Below are positions 44,364 to 50,962 of a stretch of DNA of 50,962 bases, one piece after another. The translations under genes and the position numbers were made by a program. The stretch's first letter is position 1. Every line of letters begins with the position of its first letter. This stretch comes from Equibacterium sp963662035 (GTDB taxonomy: Bacteria > Bacteroidota > Bacteroidia > Bacteroidales > UBA932): the NCBI GenBank assembly GCA_963662035.1, contig CAVLDO010000013.1, forward strand, positions 1 through 50,962, written 5' to 3'. The notes below the pieces were generated by a model. That model ran no database searches. It was not told the origin of the DNA and worked only from the letters and a program-made list of their open reading frames with translations.

Positions 44364-45173
44364 ATGAAGAAGTTTTTTGCCCGTTTTTATCTGCTGCTGA
44401 TACTGCTGCTGATGTATGCGCCGCTGATTTTTATTGCGGTGTCGTCGTTTACCGAGAGCCGGGTGCTGGGCAACTGGACAGGCTTCTCCACCAAACTCTA
44501 CTTGAACCTCTTTACCGGAGCCACCGGCCAGAGCGGGCTGATGGGGGCGGTGTACAACACGCTTACCATTGCGCTGATCGCTTCGGTGGCTGCCACGGCA
44601 CTGGGTACCCTGGCCGCCATAGGCATCTATTACACCCACGGCCGGCGCAAGAATATGCTGATGTTCCTGAACAACATCCCGATGGTGAATCCCGACGTGA
44701 TTACCGGCGTGTCGCTGTTCCTGCTCTTCGTGTTTTTGGGAGTGACCCAAGGGTATGTGTCGGTGGTGCTGGCCCATATTACCTTCTGCACCCCCTATGT
44801 GGTGCTCAACGTGCTGCCCAAGCTGCATCAGATGAACCCCAACATCTACGAGGCGGCTCTTGACCTGGGGGCGACTCCGGCACAGGCGCTTGGCAAGGTG
44901 CTGGTGCCGCAGCTGCTGCCGGGGATGGTCACCGGATTCATCCTCTCCTTCACTATGTCGCTCGACGATTTTGCGGTGACATTCTTCACCCGAGGCACGG
45001 TGGGGCTGGAGACTCTCTCGACATTTATCTATACTGATGCCCGCAAGGGTGGCCTCACCCCCGAGCTCAGACCTTTGATGACTATCATATTTGTTGTTGT
45101 TTTCGTGCTGCTCGTGGCCTACAACATACGCCAAGAGCGCGCGGCAAAGAAAAAAGCCTCTTTATTAAAGTAA
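44364..45173 (+). CDS. potC: Polyamine ABC transporter permease
   Basis: 269 residues, second permease, with EAA loop EAALDLGATPAQALGKVLVP and QLLPGMVTG. A Lys/Arg-rich cytoplasmic tail (RQERAAKKKASLLK) ends the protein. Its stop overlaps the potD start by one base (TAATG). Confidence 0.94.
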   Translation: MKKFFARFYLLLILLLMYAPLIFIAVSSFTESRVLGNWTGFSTKLYLNLFTGATGQSGLMGAVYNTLTIALIASVAATALGTLAAIGIYYTHGRRKNMLMFLNNIPMVNPDVITGVSLFLLFVFLGVTQGYVSVVLAHITFCTPYVVLNVLPKLHQMNPNIYEAALDLGATPAQALGKVLVPQLLPGMVTGFILSFTMSLDDFAVTFFTRGTVGLETLSTFIYTDARKGGLTPELRPLMTIIFVVVFVLLVAYNIRQERAAKKKASLLK

Positions 45174-46495
45174 TGAAAAGATTGTTTTCCTTTGCAGCTT
45201 TGGCTGCATTGCTCCTTTTGGGCGGCTGCAAGTCCGACAGGAGCACAGTTCTCAAAGTGTACAACTGGTCTGACTACATCGATGAGTCGGCGATTGATGA
45301 GTTCGAAACCTGGTATGAAGAACAGACGGGGGAGAAGGTGAAGGTGATTTACCAGACCTTCGACATCAACGAGACGATGCTCTCCAAAATAGAGCGCGGT
45401 CAGGAGGATTTCGATGTCGTGTGTCCTTCCGATTACATAATCGAGAGGATGGTAAAGGAGGATCTGCTGCTGCCGCTCTCGCGCGACTATGGAAAGACAC
45501 CCAACTATATCGACGATAACCTCTCGCCCTATGTGCGAGGAATGTTCTCCAAGCTGGACTGCGGCGGAAAGGATGCCAACGACTATGCCGTGGCTTATAT
45601 GTGGGGCACCACCGGCATCCTCTACAATGCCAAATATGTGACAGAAGAGCAGGCCTCCACCTGGGATATAATCCGCAATCCGGCTTTTGCCGGCCGCATC
45701 TTCATAAAAGACGCTCCCAGAGATGTTTACTCGCAGATAATACTCTATCTGCACCAGAAAGACATAGAGGAGGGGAGGGTCTCGATGGATGAGCTGATGA
45801 ACTACACCTGCGACGAGGACATCGCCGCCGTGGAGACCTATATGAAACAGGCCAAAGAGCTTGTGGCGGGCTGGGAAGCCGATTTCGGCAAGGAGCAGAT
45901 GACCCAGGAGCTGGGTTATGTGAATCTTACCTGGAGCGGCGATGCCGTGTGGGCGATTGAGGAAGGGCGCGAGATAGGCGTTGACCTGCGCTATGTGTGC
46001 CCCAAAGAGGGCTTTACGGTGTGGTTCGACGGCTGGGTGATACCCAAGTATGCCAAGAACGTCAAGGCTGCAAACTACTGGATCAATTTTATGAGCCGGC
46101 CCGACATTGTGGTGCGCAATGTGGATGTTACCGGCTATGTGTCGGCATCTAAGGCTAAAGAAGTGATGGATGCGTTCGTGGACGAAAGCCTGGAGCCGAT
46201 AGATGTGAGCTATTTCTTCGGAGACAGCGCCGTGGCGGTGCCTCTGGATCCGGTGCTTTATCCCGATGCCGAAACTATTTCCCGCAGCACGATAGAACAC
46301 GACTGGGGCGAGCACACCGCCGACCTGGTGTCGATGTGGTCCCGCGTCAAGGGCAACACGATGAATCTGTCCACGGTGATAATTCTCGGTGTATGCGCGG
46401 TGATAGTGATTGCGGTGATAGTTTTGCGCACGCTTAAGGCACGCTCGCGGCGCAGCGGCGGCCGTCGCGGAAATAATTACCGCAAAAGACGTTAA
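45173..46495 (+). CDS. potD: Polyamine-binding lipoprotein with C-terminal membrane anchor
   Basis: 440 residues. Lipoprotein signal with Cys19 (LLLLGGC). The periplasmic-binding domain (~25-385) has the PotD opening VLKVYNWSDYIDE, FDVVCPSDYIIERM and the ligand-pocket segment YMWGTTGILYN. Unlike E. coli PotD (~348 residues, soluble), the C-terminus carries a hydrophobic helix (~400-418, STVIILGVCAVIVIAVIVL) and an Arg/Lys-rich tail. A second anchor with a cytoplasmic tail is inferred. It would deliver spermidine or putrescine to PotBC. Confidence 0.92.
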   Translation: MKRLFSFAALAALLLLGGCKSDRSTVLKVYNWSDYIDESAIDEFETWYEEQTGEKVKVIYQTFDINETMLSKIERGQEDFDVVCPSDYIIERMVKEDLLLPLSRDYGKTPNYIDDNLSPYVRGMFSKLDCGGKDANDYAVAYMWGTTGILYNAKYVTEEQASTWDIIRNPAFAGRIFIKDAPRDVYSQIILYLHQKDIEEGRVSMDELMNYTCDEDIAAVETYMKQAKELVAGWEADFGKEQMTQELGYVNLTWSGDAVWAIEEGREIGVDLRYVCPKEGFTVWFDGWVIPKYAKNVKAANYWINFMSRPDIVVRNVDVTGYVSASKAKEVMDAFVDESLEPIDVSYFFGDSAVAVPLDPVLYPDAETISRSTIEHDWGEHTADLVSMWSRVKGNTMNLSTVIILGVCAVIVIAVIVLRTLKARSRRSGGRRGNNYRKRR

Positions 46496-46500
46496 TTGAT

Positions 46501-46508
46501 TATATTTG
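46501..46508 (+). promoter_or_regulatory. -7 element for rarA-rlmD-mnmE
   Basis: TATATTTG, a perfect TAnnTTTG match, 72 bases before the rarA ATG. No -33 box was found at the expected place. Confidence 0.5.
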
Positions 46509-46580
46509 TGTGATTCCGGTTTGTATGCCGTAATTTTACACAATTTATATTATGTAAAATAGGATATCGGGAGCGCCCCT

Positions 46581-47888
46581 ATGGAAGAAGAACTGCCCAT
46601 ACAGTCAAAGCCCCTCGCAGAGCGGATGCGCCCTGCGACGCTGGATGAATTTGTGGGTCAGGAACACCTTCTGGGCCCCGGCGGCGTGATACGCCGTATG
46701 ATAGAGTCCGGCAACATATCCTCTTTTATTCTCTGGGGGCCTCCGGGCTGCGGCAAAACCACGCTGGCCAACATAATCGCCCGCAACCTTGGGCGCGACT
46801 TCTACACGCTCAGCGCCGTCTCCAGCGGCGTCAAGGATGTGCGCGATGTCATCTCCAAAGCCTCCGGCGGCCGCATGTTCAATGCGCACGGCGCCCCAAT
46901 ACTTTTCATAGACGAGATTCACCGCTTTAACAAGGCCCAGCAGGACGCGCTGCTGGCGGCCGTGGAAAACGGCACCGTGGTGCTCATAGGCGCCACCACG
47001 GAGAACCCTTCGTTCGAGGTCATCAGCCCGCTGCTCTCCCGCTGCCGCGTGTATGTGTTCAAGATGCTTGAGGCCAACGACCTTGAGACTTTGATGCGGC
47101 GCGCCCTGGAGCGCGATGGCTATCTTAAAAGCCTTAAAGTCAAGGTTTTGGAAACAGAGGCGCTGCTGCGCTTCAGCGGCGGTGACGCTCGCAAGCTGCT
47201 GAATATACTGGAGATAGTCTGCACCAATGCCGCAAGCGCCTCCAAAGATGGGGTAACAATTGACAATCAGATAGTTACTGAAACTCTGCAGGAAAACATA
47301 GCCCTCTACGACAAAGACGGCGAGCAGCATTACGACATAATCTCCGCATTCATCAAGAGTATGCGCGGCAGCGACCCCAACGGGGCCATATACTGGCTGG
47401 CGCGGATGCTATCAGGCGGGGAGGATCCCCTGTTCATAGCCCGCAGAATGTTGATTCTGGCCAGCGAAGATGTCGGCCTGGCCAATCCCAACGCCGCGCT
47501 GCTGGCGCAGAGCTGCTTTGACGCGGTGCATCAGATAGGTATGCCTGAGGCCCGCATAATTCTGGCAGAAACCTGCATCTATCTGGCCACAAGCCCCAAG
47601 AGCAACAGCGCCTACAAGGCGATAGACGCCGCTCTGGCGGCCGTCAAAGGCAGTGCTCCCCTACCCGTGCCGCTGCACCTGCGCAACGCCCCCACCAAGT
47701 TGATGCAGGATTTGGGATACGCCAAGGATTACAAGTACGCCCACTCCTATCAGGGCAATTTTGTGCGGCAGGAGTTCCTGCCCGAGGAGATTTCCGGCAC
47801 CTCTTTTTACGAGCCGGGAGACAATGCTAAAGAAAATGCCGCAAGAGAGCGCTTGAGCTCTCTATGGGGCGATAAATACAAGTTTTAG
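46581..47888 (+). CDS. rarA: Replication-associated recombination protein A (AAA+ ATPase)
   Basis: 435 residues. Walker A is GPPGCGKTTLANIIA (residues ~52-66), Walker B is ILFIDEIHRFNKAQQD, sensor 1 ATTENPSF. The opening (LAERMRPATLDEFVGQEHLL) and the C-terminal tetramerisation domain (MRGSDPNGAIYWLARML, SEDVGLANPNA, YKYAHSY) are those of the RarA/MgsA family, related to eukaryotic WRNIP1. It acts at stalled replication forks. rlmD follows after 2 bases. Confidence 0.96.
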   Translation: MEEELPIQSKPLAERMRPATLDEFVGQEHLLGPGGVIRRMIESGNISSFILWGPPGCGKTTLANIIARNLGRDFYTLSAVSSGVKDVRDVISKASGGRMFNAHGAPILFIDEIHRFNKAQQDALLAAVENGTVVLIGATTENPSFEVISPLLSRCRVYVFKMLEANDLETLMRRALERDGYLKSLKVKVLETEALLRFSGGDARKLLNILEIVCTNAASASKDGVTIDNQIVTETLQENIALYDKDGEQHYDIISAFIKSMRGSDPNGAIYWLARMLSGGEDPLFIARRMLILASEDVGLANPNAALLAQSCFDAVHQIGMPEARIILAETCIYLATSPKSNSAYKAIDAALAAVKGSAPLPVPLHLRNAPTKLMQDLGYAKDYKYAHSYQGNFVRQEFLPEEISGTSFYEPGDNAKENAARERLSSLWGDKYKF

Positions 47889-47890
47889 GG

Positions 47891-49381
47891 ATGCCAAGGA
47901 AAAAAGTTAAACCGCTGCTGGAAAATGTCAGCATAGAGGCTGTGGCGGCCGAGGGCAACTGCCTCGCCCACATAGAGGGCAAGGTGCTGTTTGTGCCCCG
48001 GACTGTGCCGGGGGATGTTGTGGATGTGCAGGTGACAAAGGTGCGCAAGGCCTATATGGAGGGGTATGTAACCCGTCTGGTGCGCCCTTCAGCAGAGCGG
48101 CTTGAGCCCGTCTGCAGCCATTACGGAGATTGCGGAGGGTGCAAATGGCAGATTCTCCCCTACTCTATGCAGCTGCAGGCCAAGCAGCGACAGGTGGAAG
48201 ATCAGCTGAGCCGCATCGGGCATCTTTCGCTGCCCGCAATTTCTCCGATTCTGGGGAGCGAGAAGCAGTATTACTACCGCAACAAGCTGGAATATACCTT
48301 CTCTTCCCGCCGCTGGCTCAAGCGCGGCGAAGACCCTGAAGCCCTCAGCGGCAGCGACCGTCTTGGGCTTGGATTCCATGTGGCCGGGATGTTTGACAAG
48401 GTGCTGGACATACGCCGTTGCCATCTGCAGGAGGAACCCACCAACGCCATCCGCAATTTCGTGCGGGAGTATGCCATATCGCACGCCCTGTCGTTCTTTG
48501 ACCTGCGCGGGCAGCAGGGGCTTCTGCGCACCATGATTGTGCGCACCGCCTCCACCGGCGAGATTATGCTCACGGTGGTGTTCGGCCCCGAGGGCGAGCA
48601 GTGGCGCGAGCTCTCTTCCGGGAGCGTGGCCGCAGACTCCCCCGTTGCCGCGCTGCTTGATGCAATAGCTGAAGAATTCCCACAGATAACATCGCTCAAC
48701 TATGTGATAAACAGCAAGTGCAATGATGCTATTTCTGATCAGCAAGTGTACACTTGGCGCGGCCGCGACTGCATCTACGAGCAGATGGAGCGCCTGAGGT
48801 TCAAGATAGGCCCAAAGTCGTTCTACCAGACCAACAGCGCACAGGCCTACCGACTCTACTGCGTTGTGAGAAGTTTTGCTTTAGATAAAGATGGCCTTTC
48901 GGCTTCTGACAAGTATGTTGCCGTGCCGCAGAATCCTGTCGTATACGACCTCTACACCGGCACCGGCACCATCGCCCTCTTCTTGAGCGGGATGGCCTCC
49001 AAGGTGGTAGGCATAGAATATGTGGCGGAGGCCATCGAAGATGCAAAAGCCAACGCGCAGCTGAATTCCATAAACAATTGCGTGTTCTATGCCGGAGATA
49101 TGAAAGATGTGCTGAATGATTCTTTCATAGAGCGTAACGGGCGTCCATCTATAGTTGTGCTTGACCCTCCGAGGGCGGGAATACACCCTTCTGTAGCGGA
49201 AGTTCTGCTGGAGGCGGCTCCAGCAAGAATAGTTTATGTTAGCTGTAATCCCGCCTCGCAGGCGCGCGACCTGTCTCTCTTTGCCGATGCATACGACATA
49301 CTGGCCGTGCAGCCTGTGGATATGTTCCCGCAGACCCAACACGTGGAAAATGTGGTGCTGCTGGCGCGAAAAGTTGAATAA
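47891..49381 (+). CDS. rlmD: 23S rRNA (uracil-C5)-methyltransferase, RlmD/RumA family
   Basis: 496 residues. An N-terminal TRAM domain (~8-70) is followed by the 4Fe-4S ligands, VCSHYGDCGGCKW plus Cys in RRCHLQEE. The SAM domain has FYQTNSAQA, DLYTGTGTIALF and DPPRAGIHP, and the catalytic Cys in YVSCNPAS. The length is somewhat above E. coli RlmD (433), with an extra loop near SFALDKDGLSASDKY. RumA-type enzymes methylate U1939 or U747 of 23S rRNA; which one is not decidable here. Confidence 0.92.
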   Translation: MPRKKVKPLLENVSIEAVAAEGNCLAHIEGKVLFVPRTVPGDVVDVQVTKVRKAYMEGYVTRLVRPSAERLEPVCSHYGDCGGCKWQILPYSMQLQAKQRQVEDQLSRIGHLSLPAISPILGSEKQYYYRNKLEYTFSSRRWLKRGEDPEALSGSDRLGLGFHVAGMFDKVLDIRRCHLQEEPTNAIRNFVREYAISHALSFFDLRGQQGLLRTMIVRTASTGEIMLTVVFGPEGEQWRELSSGSVAADSPVAALLDAIAEEFPQITSLNYVINSKCNDAISDQQVYTWRGRDCIYEQMERLRFKIGPKSFYQTNSAQAYRLYCVVRSFALDKDGLSASDKYVAVPQNPVVYDLYTGTGTIALFLSGMASKVVGIEYVAEAIEDAKANAQLNSINNCVFYAGDMKDVLNDSFIERNGRPSIVVLDPPRAGIHPSVAEVLLEAAPARIVYVSCNPASQARDLSLFADAYDILAVQPVDMFPQTQHVENVVLLARKVE

Positions 49382-49398
49382 AAGAAGTGTATACACAT

Positions 49399-50874
49399 AT
49401 GTTACAAGATTTATCTGACAGTACAATATGCGCGCCGGCGACATCAGTGGGCGCAGGGGCCGTTTCTGTGGTCAGAGTAAGCGGACCGCAGGCCATAGAA
49501 TGCGTGTCAAAGATATTCGTATCCGCTAAAGGAAGGCAGCTCTCCCGGATGAAGGGCTTTACAATGTGCTACGGCTCCATAATGGCCGCCGAGGGTGAGG
49601 TACTGGATGATGCAGTGGTGGCGGTGTTCCGCTCCCCCCACTCATATACGGGAGAAGATATGGTAGAAATCACCTGCCACGCCTCGCCCTATATTGTCTC
49701 CGAAATCCTGCGCCTGCTCTACGGGAGCGGCTGCAGAAGTGCCGCCCCCGGCGAATTTACCAAGCGCGCCTTTCTCAACGGTAAGATGGATCTTACGCAA
49801 GCGGAGGCCGTTGCAGATGTTATTGCGAGCGAAACTAAAGCATCGCACAAAATCGCAATGCAGCAGCTGCGCGGCGGTTTCTCCAAGGATTTGGACCAAA
49901 TGCGGCAGCAGCTTCTCAAGATAGTGTCGCTTATGGAGCTGGAGCTTGACTTCAGCGAGGAGGAGGTGCAGTTCGCCGACCGCACCGAGCTTAAGTCACT
50001 GCTTGACAAAGCTACAAAACACATCTCGGAGCTTATCTCAAGCTTTAAGTTGGGTAACGCTATTAAAAACGGTGTGCCTGTGGCTATTGTCGGCGCCACA
50101 AATACCGGCAAGAGCACCCTGCTCAACGCCATCCTTGGCGAAGACCGCGCCATAGTCTCCTCTATCGCCGGCACAACCCGCGACACAATAGAGGATACCG
50201 TGAACATAGACGGAATCCTTTTCCGCTTCATTGACACAGCCGGCATCCGCCGCACTCTGGAAACAATAGAGATTGCCGGCATCGAACGCACTTATTACAA
50301 GATTAAGCAGGCTTCTGTGGTGCTGCTTATGCTGGACTTCACCCGTCAGGACAATTTTGAAGAATCACTTAAGACTCTTGGCTCCAAACTCAGTAAAGAC
50401 AAGACTTTGATTATTCTGCTCAACAAGATAGACGAGAAGCCTGTTTCCCTCACCAACCTCTTCGACGCCAAAGATGCCGCCGGCGCCGATGCAGGCGGCG
50501 ACGTGGAGAGTGTCTGCGACAGTCTCTCGCGGATGGCCGCCCTTAACGGACTCTCGCCCATAGGCATTCTCCCCATTTCCGCCAAGAAGCAGGAAGGTCT
50601 GGACAAGCTGCGCGAATTGCTGGCCTCCTCGCAGCAGTCGATGCGCCCCCGCGGCGAGTGCGTGCTGGTGGCCAATCTGCGCCACTACAACGCTCTCAAA
50701 GATGCCTACGACAGCCTCCTCAAAGCGGCCGTCGCAATCGACGAGCACCGCCCCGCCGACCTCGTCTGTCAGGACATCCGCGAAGCCCTCTACTCCATCG
50801 GCACCATCGTGGGCGAAATCTCCAGCGACGAAATCCTCGGTAACATCTTCAAGAATTTCTGCATCGGAAAGTGA
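49399..50874 (+). CDS. mnmE: tRNA-modifying GTPase MnmE
   Basis: 491 residues from the ATG at 49399; an in-frame GTG four codons upstream is less likely. It works with MnmG to add the carboxymethylaminomethyl group to wobble U34 of certain tRNAs. The N-terminal folate-binding domain (GAGAVSVVRVSGPQA) and the helical domain are present. The GTPase domain has P-loop GATNTGKSTLL, where GRxNxGKS is usual, plus GTTRD, DTAGIR and NKID. A ~20-residue Ala/Gly/Asp-rich insertion follows NKID. The C-terminal CIGK with the conserved Cys is intact. It forms an RNA-modification pair with rlmD. Confidence 0.95.
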   Translation: MLQDLSDSTICAPATSVGAGAVSVVRVSGPQAIECVSKIFVSAKGRQLSRMKGFTMCYGSIMAAEGEVLDDAVVAVFRSPHSYTGEDMVEITCHASPYIVSEILRLLYGSGCRSAAPGEFTKRAFLNGKMDLTQAEAVADVIASETKASHKIAMQQLRGGFSKDLDQMRQQLLKIVSLMELELDFSEEEVQFADRTELKSLLDKATKHISELISSFKLGNAIKNGVPVAIVGATNTGKSTLLNAILGEDRAIVSSIAGTTRDTIEDTVNIDGILFRFIDTAGIRRTLETIEIAGIERTYYKIKQASVVLLMLDFTRQDNFEESLKTLGSKLSKDKTLIILLNKIDEKPVSLTNLFDAKDAAGADAGGDVESVCDSLSRMAALNGLSPIGILPISAKKQEGLDKLRELLASSQQSMRPRGECVLVANLRHYNALKDAYDSLLKAAVAIDEHRPADLVCQDIREALYSIGTIVGEISSDEILGNIFKNFCIGK

Positions 50875-50962
50875 TGGGGTCGGAAGAAGCGGTGGAATAG
50901 GGGTAACAATCGGGATAATATATTGAGTTTCAGAGCCGAGAGTGTGGATAACTTTTCGGCTT

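Noticed and set aside
50875..50962. Possible gene start at the right end
   Set aside because: The last 88 bases hold no ORF with a recognisable start or product, and no hairpin typical of a terminator.

Overview
The window is a chromosomal segment of a GC-rich Bacteroidales bacterium. A Rikenellaceae/Alistipes-like host is my guess; the phylum is much safer than the genus. Supporting signs are: recurrent TAnnTTTG -7 promoter elements with little Shine-Dalgarno signal; an ATP synthase operon in the order beta-epsilon-a-c-b-delta-alpha-gamma; a fused alpha/beta E1 2-oxoacid dehydrogenase; lipoproteins with BACON domains; a TamL-type outer-membrane lipoprotein; and a Cbp1-like coiled-coil lipoprotein. 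No tRNA, rRNA, CRISPR array, prophage or insertion sequence was recognised.

Layout. 1-1091: two arrays of a 51-bp palindromic repeat, each preceded by a copy of a ~125-bp leader, with a large nested hairpin between them; the window opens inside a leader, so the structure probably continues upstream. 1175-2776: a secreted beta-helix protein. 2854-5583 (minus): pduL and tamL. 5701-9015: a TrmH/SpoU-type RNA methyltransferase, an M64 metallopeptidase, a gamma-carbonic-anhydrase-like protein and a deoxynucleoside kinase, closed by a terminator. 9105-15772: the complete F1Fo ATP synthase operon. 16017-17573: a PreA-like dehydrogenase with an extra N-terminal Fe-S domain. 17696-17758 (minus): a candidate 20-residue membrane peptide. 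17945-20612: a WYL regulator, the coiled-coil lipoprotein (minus) and rubrerythrin. 20866-23525: a DXS-like thiamine-diphosphate enzyme overlapping an AraC-type regulator.

23550-25520 (minus) encodes the most unusual protein of the window: a Na/Pi-cotransporter membrane domain, a PhoU-like domain and, in the same reading frame, a C-terminal OmpR/PhoB-type winged-helix DNA-binding domain. It diverges from a very compact run of eight genes (25653-37083): E2, E3 and fused E1 of a 2-oxoacid dehydrogenase, a PHP-domain protein, an aldolase/short-chain-dehydrogenase fusion, a zinc-type sugar-phosphate dehydrogenase, a metallo-beta-lactamase-fold hydrolase and a lipoprotein LD-carboxypeptidase.

37195-42041 holds two paralogous surface lipoproteins with three and five BACON domains and a shared FISUMP-like C-terminus, each with its own promoter. 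42159-46495 is a polyamine uptake operon (potABCD). 46581-50874 carries rarA, rlmD and mnmE, a replication-repair and RNA-modification block. The last 88 bases show nothing I can name.
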